Positions 1 through 10,100 of a stretch of DNA of 64,000 nucleotides are shown piece by piece (within the stretch, counting starts at the first letter, position 1; each line of letters opens with the position of its first letter). Under the pieces are notes generated by a model. That model was not told the DNA's origin. It did not search any database and worked only from the letters and a program-made list of their open reading frames with translations. Made by a program: the position numbers and the translations under genes. This DNA is from Schlegelella aquatica (GTDB lineage Bacteria; Pseudomonadota; Gammaproteobacteria; Burkholderiales; Burkholderiaceae_C), in NCBI RefSeq assembly GCF_026013905.1, contig NZ_CP110257.1, forward strand, positions 434,001 through 498,000, read 5' to 3'.

Positions 1-2
1 TG

Positions 3-2267
3 CAGCACCTGGCCGATGCCTTCGCCGCCTTGCCCGCGCGCGACGACCGCGAGCCCGGTGCGCGCGCGAGGCGCTTGCGCGACCAGGCGGTGCTCAAGCA
101 GGAGCTCGCACGCCTGGCCTCGGAGCACGAGTGGGTGCGCGCGTGGATCGACACCTGCGTGCGCGCCTTCGACGCGGGCAGCGGCGAAGCCCGCCGCATC
201 GACGCGCTCGACGCGCTGATCCAGCGGCAGGCCTGGCGCCCCGCGTGGTGGCGGGTCGCCGGCGACGAGGTCAACTACCGGCGCTTCTTCGACATCAACA
301 CCCTGGCGGCGGTGCGCATGGAGCGCGAGCCGGTGTTCGAGGCGACGCACCGCACCCTGCTGCGCTGGTTGCAGGAGGGCAAGATCCACGGGCTGCGCAT
401 CGACCACCCTGACGGGCTGAGCGACCCGCCCGGCTACTTCCGCCGCCTGCAGGCCCGGCACGCCGCCGCGATGCGCGCCGCCGGGGCCGCACCGCGTGCG
501 CTCTACCTCGTGATCGAGAAGATCCTCGGCGAGCACGAGCACTGGCCCTCGTCGTGGCCGGTGCACGGCGACACGGGCTACCGCTTCGTCGCGCAGTCCA
601 CCGGGCTTTTCATCGACGCCCGGCACGAGGCCGCGTTCGACGAGCTCTATGCGGGCTTCGCCGGTCGCACCGAGCCGGTGGACGAGCTGCTGTACGAGGC
701 CAAGCACCACATCATGGCGACGGCGCTGGCCGCCGACCTCACGCTGCTGACCGAGTCGGCATGGCGCATCGCGCAAGGCGACAGGCGCACGCGCGACCAC
801 ACCCGCAACGGCCTGCGCACGGCCCTCGCCGAAATCGCCGCCGCGTTTCCCGTCTACCGCACCTACATCGGCGAAGAAGGCGCCAGCGACGTCGATCGGC
901 AGCACCTCGACTGGGCCTGCGCCAAGGCCGCGCGCCGGTGCGACGCGGCGGTGGTGGAGTACCTGCGTCAGCTGATGCTGCATGCCGCCGACGCGGGCGA
1001 TGCGGCCCGCCGCCAGGAGCAGCTCGCCTTCGTGCGCCGCTTCCAGCAGTTCACCGCGCCCGTGATGGCCAAGGCGATGGAGGACACGGTCTTCTACCGC
1101 TACCTGAGGCTCGTCGCATTGAACGAAGTGGGCGCCGACCCCCGGCACTTCGGCTTCTCGCCCGCGGCCTTCCATGCGGCCAACGTGCAGCGCCTGCGCT
1201 ACCTGCCGCACACGCTGCTCGGCAGCTCCACGCACGACACCAAGCGCGGCGAGGACGTGCGCATGCGCCTGGCGGTGCTGTCCGAGATGCCGCAGCGCTG
1301 GGCCGAGCGGGTGCAGCGCTGGGCCGAACTGCAACGCCGTCATGCCCGCGCGCTCGCGCCGTCGGCGGTGCTGCCGCATCCCAACGACGAGTACCTGCTG
1401 TACCAGACGCTGGTGGGCGCCTGGCCGTTCGAGGACGAGGGCTTCGATGCCGAGGCGCTCGCCGCCTTGCGCGGGCGCATCCAGGCCTACATGCTCAAGG
1501 CCGTGCGCGAGGCCAAGGAGCGCACGAGCTGGACGCACCCCGACGAGGCCTACGAAGCGGGGCTCGCGCACTACATCGACACCCTGCTCGGGCAACTCGA
1601 GCCCAACCCCGTGCTCGGGGAGCTGCGCCAGTTCGTGCGCGAGATCGCGCCCTTCGGGGCGGCCAACAGCGTGGCGATGGTCACGTTGAAGTTCACGTCG
1701 CCCGGCGTGCCGGATGTCTACCAGGGCTGCGAGGACTGGAACCTGAGCCTCGTGGACCCGGACAACCGCCGCCCGGTGGACTTCGACCGCCTGCAGCGCC
1801 GGCTGGCCGAGGTGCGCGAGCTCTACGCGCCCGGTGCGCCGACGCCCGACGACTGGCGCCTGCTGTGGACGCACCTGGGCGACGGGCGCCTCAAGATGCT
1901 CGTCACCTGGCGGCTGCTGCAACTGCGGCGCGAGCATGAGCTGCTGTGGCGCCAGGGCAGCTACGTGCCGCTGTCGGCCGAGGGCCCGCGCGCCGAGCAT
2001 GTCGTGGCCTATGCCCGCGCGGCGGAGGGGCGCTGCGTGGTCACCGCGGTCGCGCGCCTGTCGTGGTCGCTCGCCGGGGGCGCGCTGCAAGGCTGGGCTG
2101 CGGCGTGGGAAGACACCGTGCTGCCGCTGCCGGCCGGCGGCCGCTGGCGCGAGCTCTACACCGGGCGGGTGTGGAGGCTGCCCGCGGGCGGGCCGCGCCT
2201 GCGGCTGCGAGAGCTGCTCGTGGCCCTGCCCGCGGCGGTCCTGGTGCACGAGGGGGGCTCCGCATGA
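3..2267 (+). CDS. treY: maltooligosyl trehalose synthase, 5' end cut by the window
   Basis: Intramolecular transglucosylase of GH13 that turns the reducing-end maltose of malto-oligosaccharides into a trehalose unit; TreZ (not in the window) then releases trehalose. The frame is open from the first base, so this is the C-terminal ~755 residues of a protein usually 850-950 long. Seen: the nucleophile region GLRIDHPDGL with its Asp codon at 402-404, the acid/base region VIEKIL with Glu at 516-518, and the downstream motif STHDTKRGEDVR near 1230. These are typical of TreY within GH13. The stop overlaps the glgA start (ATGA at 2264-2267), implying translational coupling in a glycogen/trehalose operon that continues to the left. 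The truncation is an edge effect; no internal frameshift is seen. Confidence 0.9.
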   Translation, partial: QHLADAFAALPARDDREPGARARRLRDQAVLKQELARLASEHEWVRAWIDTCVRAFDAGSGEARRIDALDALIQRQAWRPAWWRVAGDEVNYRRFFDINTLAAVRMEREPVFEATHRTLLRWLQEGKIHGLRIDHPDGLSDPPGYFRRLQARHAAAMRAAGAAPRALYLVIEKILGEHEHWPSSWPVHGDTGYRFVAQSTGLFIDARHEAAFDELYAGFAGRTEPVDELLYEAKHHIMATALAADLTLLTESAWRIAQGDRRTRDHTRNGLRTALAEIAAAFPVYRTYIGEEGASDVDRQHLDWACAKAARRCDAAVVEYLRQLMLHAADAGDAARRQEQLAFVRRFQQFTAPVMAKAMEDTVFYRYLRLVALNEVGADPRHFGFSPAAFHAANVQRLRYLPHTLLGSSTHDTKRGEDVRMRLAVLSEMPQRWAERVQRWAELQRRHARALAPSAVLPHPNDEYLLYQTLVGAWPFEDEGFDAEALAALRGRIQAYMLKAVREAKERTSWTHPDEAYEAGLAHYIDTLLGQLEPNPVLGELRQFVREIAPFGAANSVAMVTLKFTSPGVPDVYQGCEDWNLSLVDPDNRRPVDFDRLQRRLAEVRELYAPGAPTPDDWRLLWTHLGDGRLKMLVTWRLLQLRREHELLWRQGSYVPLSAEGPRAEHVVAYARAAEGRCVVTAVARLSWSLAGGALQGWAAAWEDTVLPLPAGGRWRELYTGRVWRLPAGGPRLRLRELLVALPAAVLVHEGGSA

Positions 2268-3751
2268 GCCGTGCCGACGGTCCGTTGCGCATCCTCCACG
2301 CCACGCCCGAATGCGCGCCCTGGGTCAAGACGGGCGGCCTGGGCGACGTGAGCGCGGCGCTGCCCGGCGCGCTGGCCCGCCTCGGCCACGACGTCAAGCT
2401 GCTGCTGCCGGCCTACCCGGCCCTGCGGCCGCTCCTGGAGGCCGGCCGCCCGCTGGCCGAATGGAGCGCCCACGGCCCCTGGCCGGGCGGCCGGCTCGTC
2501 CACGCGGGCCGCCATCGCGGGGTGGACCTGCTGCTGCACGACTGCCCCGCGCTGTTCGACCGCCCCGGCGGACCCTACGAGGACGCGCAGGGCGACAACG
2601 CGCGGCGCTTCGCGGCCTTCGCCCACCTGGCGGCCCGGCTCGCGACGGCCGGCTCGCCCTGGCCGGCCTGGCAACCCGATCTGCTGCACGTGCACGACTG
2701 GCCCGCGGCGCTGGCGCCGGCCTACCTGCAACGCCTGCCCGGCCCCCGCGCGGCGAGTGTGCTCACCATCCACAACCTCGCCTTCCAGGGCAACTTCCCG
2801 CTGCATCTGGCCCACGAGCTCGAACTGCCCGGCGAGTGGCTGCACCCCGAGGGCATCGAGTTCTGGCACCAGGTGTCGTTCCTCAAGGCCGGCGTGCAGT
2901 TCGCCGATGCCCTCACCACCGTGAGCCCGAACTACGCGCGCGAGATCCTCGGCACCGCGCACGGCTGCGGGTTCGACGGCATCCTGCGCCGGCGGGCGCA
3001 CCGCCTCGTCGGCATCCTCAACGGCGTGGACCGCGAGCTCTGGAACCCGGCGACCGACCCGCACCTGCCGGCGCGCTACGACGCCCGCGCGCTGCCCCGC
3101 AAGGCCGTCAACAAACGGGTGCTGCAGGACCGTCTCGGCCTCGAGCAAAGCGGCGCGCCGATGCTGTTCGGCCTGGTGGGACGTCTGACCCATCAGAAGG
3201 GGATCGACCTGGTGGTGGCCGTCACGCCCTGGCTGGTGGAGCAGGGCGCGCAGCTCGCCGTGCTCGGGCAGGGCGAGCCGGCCCTCGAAGCGGCCCTGCA
3301 GGCCCTGGCCGAGCGCCATCGGGGACGGGTGGCGGTGCGGCTCGGGTTCGACGAGCCGCTGGCGCATCTGATCGAGGCCGGCTGCGATGCCTTCCTCATG
3401 CCCTCGCGCTTCGAGCCTTGTGGCCTCAACCAGCTCTACAGCCTGGCCTACGGCACCGTGCCGATCGTGCGCGCCACCGGGGGGCTGGCCGACACGGTGC
3501 AGGAGGGGCACACCGGCTTCGTGTTCGACGACCCCGAGCCGGCCGCGCTGCAGTCGGCCCTGGAGCGGGCGCTGGCGGCCTACCGGCAGCCGGTCGCCTG
3601 GCGGGCCTTGCAACAGGCCGGTATGGGGCAAGACCACGGCTGGGAGGCGAGCGCCGCTCGCTACGCCGCGCTCTACGGCGATGTGCTCGCTCGGCGCGGC
3701 GCCGATGCTTTTTGCAGCCTCTGTCATTCGAATTTACCGCCGCGTGCGTAA
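2264..3751 (+). CDS. glgA: glycogen synthase (ADP-glucose type)
   Basis: GT5 glycosyltransferase of 495 aa that extends alpha-1,4-glucan from ADP-glucose in the cytoplasm. Lys22 in the N-terminal KTGGLGDV motif binds the nucleotide-sugar phosphate. The C-terminal domain has GLVGRLTHQKG, the MPSRFEPCGL motif and GTVPIVRATGGL, all expected for GlgA. Length matches the family (~480-530 aa). The ATG lies inside the treY stop (4-bp overlap) and replaces the upstream in-frame candidates because the recognisable protein begins here. Product and neighbour agree: alpha-glucan made by GlgA can feed TreY/TreZ. The last ~20 codons are AT-richer than the rest. Confidence 0.95.
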   Translation: MSRADGPLRILHATPECAPWVKTGGLGDVSAALPGALARLGHDVKLLLPAYPALRPLLEAGRPLAEWSAHGPWPGGRLVHAGRHRGVDLLLHDCPALFDRPGGPYEDAQGDNARRFAAFAHLAARLATAGSPWPAWQPDLLHVHDWPAALAPAYLQRLPGPRAASVLTIHNLAFQGNFPLHLAHELELPGEWLHPEGIEFWHQVSFLKAGVQFADALTTVSPNYAREILGTAHGCGFDGILRRRAHRLVGILNGVDRELWNPATDPHLPARYDARALPRKAVNKRVLQDRLGLEQSGAPMLFGLVGRLTHQKGIDLVVAVTPWLVEQGAQLAVLGQGEPALEAALQALAERHRGRVAVRLGFDEPLAHLIEAGCDAFLMPSRFEPCGLNQLYSLAYGTVPIVRATGGLADTVQEGHTGFVFDDPEPAALQSALERALAAYRQPVAWRALQQAGMGQDHGWEASAARYAALYGDVLARRGADAFCSLCHSNLPPRA

Positions 3752-3913
3752 CGCTGCGCGGGCTGTGCGCATGACGCGCACGTGAACCTTTCTCGCGTTC
3801 AAGGCAAATCAATCCATGCAACGCGAGTAGCGCCTCACTTACAACTCCCCTGGCAAAGCAGGCATCGTCTTTGCATCAGGGCGGGGCCTGCACTGCCTAT
3901 GGAGAACTTTCAC

Positions 3914-4225
3914 ATGGACCTGAGAGAACTGGAGATCACGGTGACCCTGGCCCTGTTGTTGGTGCTCGCGCTGTTGGGTGTGCTGGCCTGGCGCGACAAC
4001 CGGCCCATGTCATGGGCCGCATTCGGACTGTGCGTGCTGATCCCCGAAGCGTGCAGCGAGACGCCGAGCGCCGATGCGTTGCACACCATCATGGCCGTCA
4101 CGGCGGTGCTGGTCGTGCTGCAACTGGCGATCGACGCTCTCAAGCAGCGCGAGCCCGACGAGCGCTCGGCGGACGGTCGCCACGACGAATTCCAGCCTCG
4201 CATGCGGGACCCGTTCCATGGCTGA
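3914..4225 (+). CDS. small two-helix membrane protein of unknown function
   Basis: 103 aa, not recognised. A hydrophobic segment at about residues 8-27 and another at about 54-74 flank a short loop containing two Cys (CVLIPEACSE). The C-terminal ~28 residues are charged and probably cytoplasmic. The start is chosen for GGAG at 3901-3904, nine nt before the ATG. Its stop lies 8 bp inside the next gene (ATGGCTGA at 4218-4225), so it is translationally coupled to the response regulator. No sensor domain or phosphotransfer His is visible, so it is not a classical kinase partner. A membrane accessory or anchor for the regulator is inference only. Confidence 0.6.
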   Translation: MDLRELEITVTLALLLVLALLGVLAWRDNRPMSWAAFGLCVLIPEACSETPSADALHTIMAVTAVLVVLQLAIDALKQREPDERSADGRHDEFQPRMRDPFHG

Positions 4226-4964
4226 GCTCACCCCTTCCGGCACCAGCGGGTCCAGCAGCCGCCCGGTCTTTCCGCCGATCACCGAGATCCTGCTGGTCGA
4301 GGACATCCCTGCGGTACGCCAGTGGTTGCGTACGCTGGTGTCGCAGTTGTTCCCGAACGCCTTCATCACCGAGAGTGCCACGGTGCACGACGCACTCGCG
4401 TACGCCTCGGCGATGCGCTTCCATCTCGCGCTGGTGGACCTGGGGCTGCCCGATGGCTCGGGCACCGAGGTGATCGAAGCGCTGACCGAGACCCAACCGC
4501 AGGCGCGCTCGGTGGTCGTGACGATCCACGACGACGACGGGCATCTCTTTCCCGCGCTGCAGGCCGGCGCCTTCGGCTATGTGCTCAAGGACCAGCCGAT
4601 GGACCAGCTCGCCGAGCAGCTCCACCGCATCACGCAGGGCGAGCCGCCGCTGTCGCCCTCGGTGGCGCGTCGCGTGATCGCGCACTTCAAGCCCGGCGGC
4701 CCGCGCGCCGAGCGCAGCAGCGTCGACGTGCTGCCCGAGGTGCGCCTGACCGAGCGCGAGCACGATGTGCTCCTGCGCGTGGCCAAGGGCTACACGCTGC
4801 CCGAGATCGCCGTGCAACTCGGGTTGTCGCGCCACACCATTTCCGACTACGTGAAGAACATCTACCGCAAGCTGAACGTCTCGTCACGCGCCGAGGCCGC
4901 GCTGGAAGCCCAGCGGCTCGGTCTGTTCCGCAGTGCGGCGAGCAGCGCGGCGATGGCCCGGTAG
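4218..4964 (+). CDS. NarL/LuxR-family response regulator
   Basis: 248 aa. The receiver domain spans about residues 22-140: acidic pocket E28/D29, phosphoacceptor Asp74 in ALVDLGLPDGSG, and conserved Lys124 in GYVLKDQP. The C-terminal LuxR-type helix-turn-helix covers about 175-240 (LTEREHDVLL, LSRHTISDYVKNIYRKLNV). It should bind DNA when phosphorylated and act as a transcription factor. It overlaps the upstream membrane-protein gene by 8 bp and has no adjacent histidine kinase in its operon; the nearest kinase is the hybrid at 7.1 kb, beyond an MFS gene. A perfect hairpin follows at 5024-5047. Regulon unknown. Confidence 0.9.
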   Translation: MAELTPSGTSGSSSRPVFPPITEILLVEDIPAVRQWLRTLVSQLFPNAFITESATVHDALAYASAMRFHLALVDLGLPDGSGTEVIEALTETQPQARSVVVTIHDDDGHLFPALQAGAFGYVLKDQPMDQLAEQLHRITQGEPPLSPSVARRVIAHFKPGGPRAERSSVDVLPEVRLTEREHDVLLRVAKGYTLPEIAVQLGLSRHTISDYVKNIYRKLNVSSRAEAALEAQRLGLFRSAASSAAMAR

Positions 4965-5023
4965 CGGCGCGCCCGGCATTTCCACCGACAACGACGACGA
5001 TCAGCTCAGGGAGGAGCTGGCAT

Positions 5024-5047
5024 CCACGGGGCCGCGAGGCCCCGTGG
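5024..5047 (+). terminator. perfect 10-bp hairpin with GCGA tetraloop
   Basis: CCACGGGGCC (5024-5033) pairs perfectly with GGCCCCGTGG (5038-5047) across a GCGA loop, a GNRA-type tetraloop that stabilises RNA hairpins. It lies 60 bp after the response-regulator stop and 132 bp before the MFS start. Only CTTC follows, not a real T-run, so it may be a weak terminator or an mRNA 3'-end stabiliser. Confidence 0.5.
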
Positions 5048-5179
5048 CTTCATGGCGGCCGTGCGGCCCGCGGTCGCGTGCGCGGTCTCAGGTTGTTCAC
5101 AGCGAATCCGGGTAAAAGTATTGCCGTGCAGGAAGGCGCGGCCGCAAGGCATGCCGCCTGCGCCCGAGATGGAGACTGG

Positions 5180-6811
5180 ATGAACGATCCCGCGCCCGAC
5201 CCGACGTCCGCTGCCGCCGCCCCTTCACCGGCGGTGCGCGTGTCCGCCTTCGCGCCGCTGGAGCATCCCACCTTCCGCATGCTGTGGCTGGCCTGGCTGG
5301 CGGCCAACGCCTGCATGTGGATGAACGACGTCGCCGCCGCCTGGCTGATGACCACGCTGACGACCTCGCCGGTGATGGTCGCGCTGGTCCAGGCCGCCTC
5401 CACGCTGCCCATGTTCCTGCTCGGGTTGCCCAGCGGCGCGCTGGCCGACATCCTCGACCGGCGACGCTACTTCATGGTCACGCAGATCTGGGTCGCTGCC
5501 GTCGCGCTCATCACCTGCGCGGTGCTGCTGGCCGGCGAGATGAGCGCCTCCTTGCTCCTGCTGCTGACCTTCGCCAATGGCATCGGGCTGGCGATGCGCT
5601 GGCCGGTGTTCGCCGCCATCGTGCCCGAGCTCGTGCCCCGCGCGCAGTTGCCCGCCGCGCTGGCACTCAACGGCATCGCGATGAACGCCTCGCGCGTGAT
5701 CGGTCCGGTCATCGCCGGCGCACTCATCGCGAGCCTGGGCAGCGCTTATGTGTTCGTGCTCAACGCCTTGCTCTCGGTCGCCGCGGCCGTGCTGATCGCA
5801 CGCTGGCGGCGCGAGGTCAAGGTCAGCGCCCTGCCGGGCGAGCGCTTCCTCGGCGCGATCCGCGTCGGCGTGCAGTACGTGCGCCAGTCGGTGCGCATGC
5901 ACGCCGTGCTGTTGCGGGTCGCGCTGTTCTTCCTCCAGTCGACGGCGCTGCTCGCGCTGCTGCCGCTGGTGGCCAAGGCCCTGGGCGGCGGGGCGGGCAC
6001 CTACACCTTGCTACTGGCCTGCCTGGGGTTGGGCGCGGTGTTCGCCGCCGCCCAGTTGCAGCGCCTGCGGCAGCACCTCGACCGCGACCAGCTCGTGATG
6101 TGGGGCTCGGCGATCCAGGCCGCAGCCACCGTCGTGGTCGCGCTCTCGCCGTCGGTGCTCCTGGCCGCCGCGGCGATGCTCGTGGCCGGCATGGCCTGGA
6201 TCTCGGTGGCCAACTCGCTCACGATCTCGGCCCAGCTCGCGCTGCCGGACTGGGTGCGCGCCCGCGGCATGGCCATCTACCAGATGGCGCTGATGGGCGG
6301 CAGCGCTGCCGGCGCGGCGTGGTGGGGCAAGGTGGCCGGCTGGACGGACCTGCGCACGAGCCTCGTCGCCGCGGCGCTGTTCGGCCTCGCGGCGCTGGCC
6401 GCCACGCGCCATCTGCGGGTGGAGGGCGGGCCCGAGGAGGACCTCACCCCCACGCCGGTGTGGAAAGCGCCGCAGACCTCGCAACCGATCGACCCCTCGG
6501 CGGGGCCGGTGCTGGTGACGATCGAGTACCGCATCGACCCGGCGCGGGCCGCCGAGTTCCGGGCGGTGATGCAGGAGACGCGGCGCAGCCGCCTGCGGCA
6601 TGGCGCGCTGTCGTGGGAGCTTTTCCGCGATGTCGGCGACCCGGCGCGCTACGTCGAGCAGTTCGTGGACGAGTCCTGGGTCGAGCACCTGCGCCGTTTC
6701 GACCGCGTCACGGCCGCCGAAGTGGCCCTGCGCGAGCGGCGGCTGGCCTTCCACCTGGGCCCCGAGCCGCCCGTGGTGAGGCGCTGCGTGGCGGAGCCGC
6801 TACGGGCGTGA
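5180..6811 (+). CDS. MFS transporter of the MFS_3 (enterobactin-exporter-like) family with C-terminal extra domain
   Basis: 543 aa. Residues ~15-415 form a 12-helix major facilitator core: MWMNDVAAAWLM in the first helix region, and ADILDRRRYFMV, a motif-A-like cytoplasmic loop. After a linker rich in Pro (PTPVWKAPQTSQP), residues ~445-535 form a soluble domain beginning VLVTIEYRIDPA and containing RHGALSWELFRDV and YVEQFVDESW, resembling antibiotic-biosynthesis-monooxygenase-like (ABM) folds that accompany some MFS_3 proteins. The ATG follows GGAGACTGG. Substrate unknown; 'arabinose efflux permease' and 'enterobactin exporter' are family labels, not evidence here. Expressed alone between two signalling genes. 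Confidence 0.85.
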   Translation: MNDPAPDPTSAAAAPSPAVRVSAFAPLEHPTFRMLWLAWLAANACMWMNDVAAAWLMTTLTTSPVMVALVQAASTLPMFLLGLPSGALADILDRRRYFMVTQIWVAAVALITCAVLLAGEMSASLLLLLTFANGIGLAMRWPVFAAIVPELVPRAQLPAALALNGIAMNASRVIGPVIAGALIASLGSAYVFVLNALLSVAAAVLIARWRREVKVSALPGERFLGAIRVGVQYVRQSVRMHAVLLRVALFFLQSTALLALLPLVAKALGGGAGTYTLLLACLGLGAVFAAAQLQRLRQHLDRDQLVMWGSAIQAAATVVVALSPSVLLAAAAMLVAGMAWISVANSLTISAQLALPDWVRARGMAIYQMALMGGSAAGAAWWGKVAGWTDLRTSLVAAALFGLAALAATRHLRVEGGPEEDLTPTPVWKAPQTSQPIDPSAGPVLVTIEYRIDPARAAEFRAVMQETRRSRLRHGALSWELFRDVGDPARYVEQFVDESWVEHLRRFDRVTAAEVALRERRLAFHLGPEPPVVRRCVAEPLRA

Positions 6812-7135
6812 GCCCGCGTGCGGTGATCGCGCAGGGGGCTTAATGTCTGTCAATTTCGTCACGAATCGATTGACGACCCCCAGGCTTCGCGCGTACTGTG
6901 TCACGACTCAAACACGTACACGACTGCATCAAGAGAGGGTCATCCCAAGACCACTGCCCGGACGCCTCGATGCGCACCCGGGGAGCAAGCCGCGTGCCTC
7001 TCGCCGCTGCGCGGCGGCCGCGCGAGGCCGACTCCCGGGCCGGTCGGCTGTTGCGTTCGCAGTGAGGCGCACTGCGTCGGTCGATGCGGCGCGGCCCGTG
7101 GGAGGCCCCTTCGGCCCGATCACTCGCACGCCGCC
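6812..7135 (+). promoter_or_regulatory. intergenic region with a possible sigma70 promoter for the hybrid kinase
   Basis: 324 bp without a credible gene. TTGACG (6870-6875) and TACTGT (6894-6899), 18 bp apart, make a plausible -35/-10 pair and would leave a leader of about 230 nt before the kinase ATG. An open frame from 6843 runs into the kinase in another frame and has no recognisable content, so I do not call it. No tandem repeat or RNA-gene structure is seen. Confidence 0.35.
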
Positions 7136-10100
7136 ATGGACGCCCGCAATGCTTCGATCGAGCACATCCATCAGCTTGCGCTGATGTTGATCCGGCTCTT
7201 CGCCGGCCCGCGCTGGGAGCCGGCCGTCGCGCGGCAGGCCGAGGCCGCGCTGCAGGCGGCCGCGCAGGGGTGGCAGCACGAGTCCGACCCCCGTCTGCGC
7301 GACGCGAGCCGCCGGGTGTTGCGCCGTCTCGAGGGGGCGGACCACTTCGACGGCGTCGCAGCGATCGACCGCTCGCCGCTGATCGAGCAGTTGCTGGCGC
7401 TGCGCGACGAGCTCCTGGTCGGGGACGATCCGGGCACCGATGCGCCCGCGCCGGGCACCACGTGGGCCGATCTCGCGGAGGACGAGCCGCGGGCCGCGGG
7501 CGCCGACGGCTTGGCCTCGGCGCGCTTCGCCGCGGCCGCCACGGCCGAAGCCATCGCCCGACTGCGCCGGGCGCATCTGGCCGTGGACCAGCATGCCCTG
7601 GTCAGCGTGACCGACCGGCAAGGCGTGATCACCGAGGCCAACGAGCGCTTCTGCGAGGTGAGCGGTTACCGCCGCGACGAACTGCTGGGCACGACGCATC
7701 GCGTGCTCAAGTCCGGCCGGCACCCCGACGCCTTCTATCGCCAGATGTGGGAGACGATCCTCGCGGGCGAGGTGTGGCACGGCGAGATCTGCAACCGCCG
7801 CAAGGATGGGGCGTACTACTGGGTGCAGTCCACCATCCTCCCCATCCTGGACGCCGACGGCCGCCCGGACCAGTTCGTCTCGATCCGCACCGACGTCACG
7901 GCCCTCAAGGCGACCGAGGAGCGCCTGGGCCTGCTGGAGCGGGCCATGCACTCCAGTTCGAGCGGCGTCGTGATCGTCGATGCGTTGCGCCCCCATGCTC
8001 CCGTGATCTACGCGAGCCGCCCGTTCGGCGAGATGGCGCTGCAAGGCGAGGGCGATCCCGCCGGGCGGGCGCTGGCCGAGGTGCTGCCGCAGTCGGGCCT
8101 GCGACTGGCCGCCGAGGGCGAGCTGCCCGCGGCGCAGACGCTGTGCGCCCCGGGCCCCGGCGGCCCGCGCACCTTGGACCTGCGCTGGGCGCCCGTGCTC
8201 AACGAGGCCGGCGTGCGCACGCACTGGGTGGGTGTGGCCACCGACGTCACCGAGATCGAGCAGGCCCGGCGGCGGCTGCTCGACAGCGAAGAGCGCCTGC
8301 GCCGCAGCCAGGTGTACGCCGACATCGGCACCTGGGACTGGAACATCCAGACCGGCGAGTTGTACTGGTCCGAGCGCATCGCGCCGCTGTTCGGCTATCC
8401 CGGAGGCGACCTCGAGACGAGCTACGACAACTTCCTGAAGGCGGTGCATCCCGACGACCGCGCGGCGGTCGAGGCGGCGGTGCGGCGCTGCATCGACACC
8501 GGCGAGCGCTACGAGATCGAGCACCGCTGCGTCTGGCCCGACGGCAGCGTGCGCTGGCTGCTGGAGCGCGGCGACGTGACGCGCGATGCGGCCGGCCGGC
8601 CGCTGCACATGCTGGGCGTCGTGCAGGACATCACCAGCCGCAAGACGGCCGAGATCGGGCTGATGGAAAGCCAGCGCCGGCTGCTCGAGGCCCAGCGCTT
8701 GTCGCAGATCGGCGACTGGGACGCCGACCTCGTCACCGGCGCCGTGCGCTGGTCGGAGATGGTGTTCCAGATCCACGAAAAGGACCCGGACACCTTCGTG
8801 CCGACGCTGCAGACGCTGTGGGGCGACGTGCACCCGAGCGATCGCGCGCTGATCGAGGCGGCCTTCGCGCAACTGGACCCGGCTCACCCGATGGACGTGA
8901 TCCATCGCATCTTGGCGGCCGAGGGCACGGTGCGCTGGGTGCACGTGCGCGCCAAGCCCATGCGCAACGCGCAGGGACGCATCCTGCGGCTGCTGGGCAC
9001 CACACAGGACATCACCGCCCGCATCCAGCTGGAGGACCGCACGCACCTGTTGCGCCAGGTGGTCGAGACGACCGACCAGGCCATCGCGATCGCCGCCCCC
9101 TCCGGCGAACTGCTCTACAGCAACCCGGCCTACCACCGCGCACTCGGGTATGCCGGCGAGCCGCCGGCAGGCACCTCGATCTTCGAGCGCATCGCCGAGC
9201 CGCTGCGCGACGAGATCCGCCGGGTGCTGGCGCGAGGCGACGGGCGCGTGAGCTGGCAGGGCGAGGTGGGCATGCGCCGCACGGACGGCCGCGAACTGGT
9301 GACCATGAGCAACCTGGGCGTCGTGCACGACGGCCGCGGCGAGGTGCACCGCCTCTTCCACGTGTTCAGCGACATCACCGCGGAGATCGCGCGCCAGAAG
9401 GAGCTGCAAAAGGCCAAGGAAGCGGCCGAGCGAGCCAACGAGGCCAAGTCGGCCTTCCTCTCGCGCATGAGCCACGAGCTGCGCACGCCGCTCAATGCCG
9501 TGCTCGGCTTCGCCCAGTTGCTCGAACTGCGCGGCGCGCTGCCCCCCCAGAGCCAGGAGTACGTGCGCCACATCCTGCGCGCCGGCAAGCACCTGCTGGA
9601 GCTCATCGGCGAGGTGCTGGACCTCGCGAAGGTCGAGGCCGGGCGCATCGGCATCTCGCCGGAGCACGTGGACCTGCTCGCGCTCGTGCGCGAGTCGCTG
9701 GACCTGCTCGCGCCCGTCGCCTCGCAGCGGGGCGTCACGCTCGAGCCCCTCCAAGGCGAGCCGACCTACGTGGTGGCCGACCGCACCCGGCTCAAGCAGG
9801 TGTTGGCCAACTTGCTGTCCAATGCCATCAAGTACAACCGCCCGCACGGTTGGGTGCGGGTCGAGATGGGCGAGCGCGGGGGCGTAGTGTCGGTCACCGT
9901 GCGCGACAGCGGACGCGGCCTCACCGACGAGCAGCAGACCAGACTGTTCGAGCCTTTCGAGCGCTTCGGCGCCGAGGAGCTGGGCATCGAAGGCACCGGC
10001 ATCGGGCTCGCCATCAGCAAACGGCTCGTCGAGTTGATGCAAGGCCGCATCGAGGTGGAGAGCATCGCCGGCGTGGGCTCGGCTTTCACGGTGATGCTGC

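Noticed and set aside
3-2267. treY as a truncated pseudogene
   Set aside because: Truncation is at the window edge and the frame is intact to the stop.
6843-7184. Small ORF upstream of the kinase
   Set aside because: Runs into the kinase in another frame, no SD, no family; composition like random high-GC sequence.
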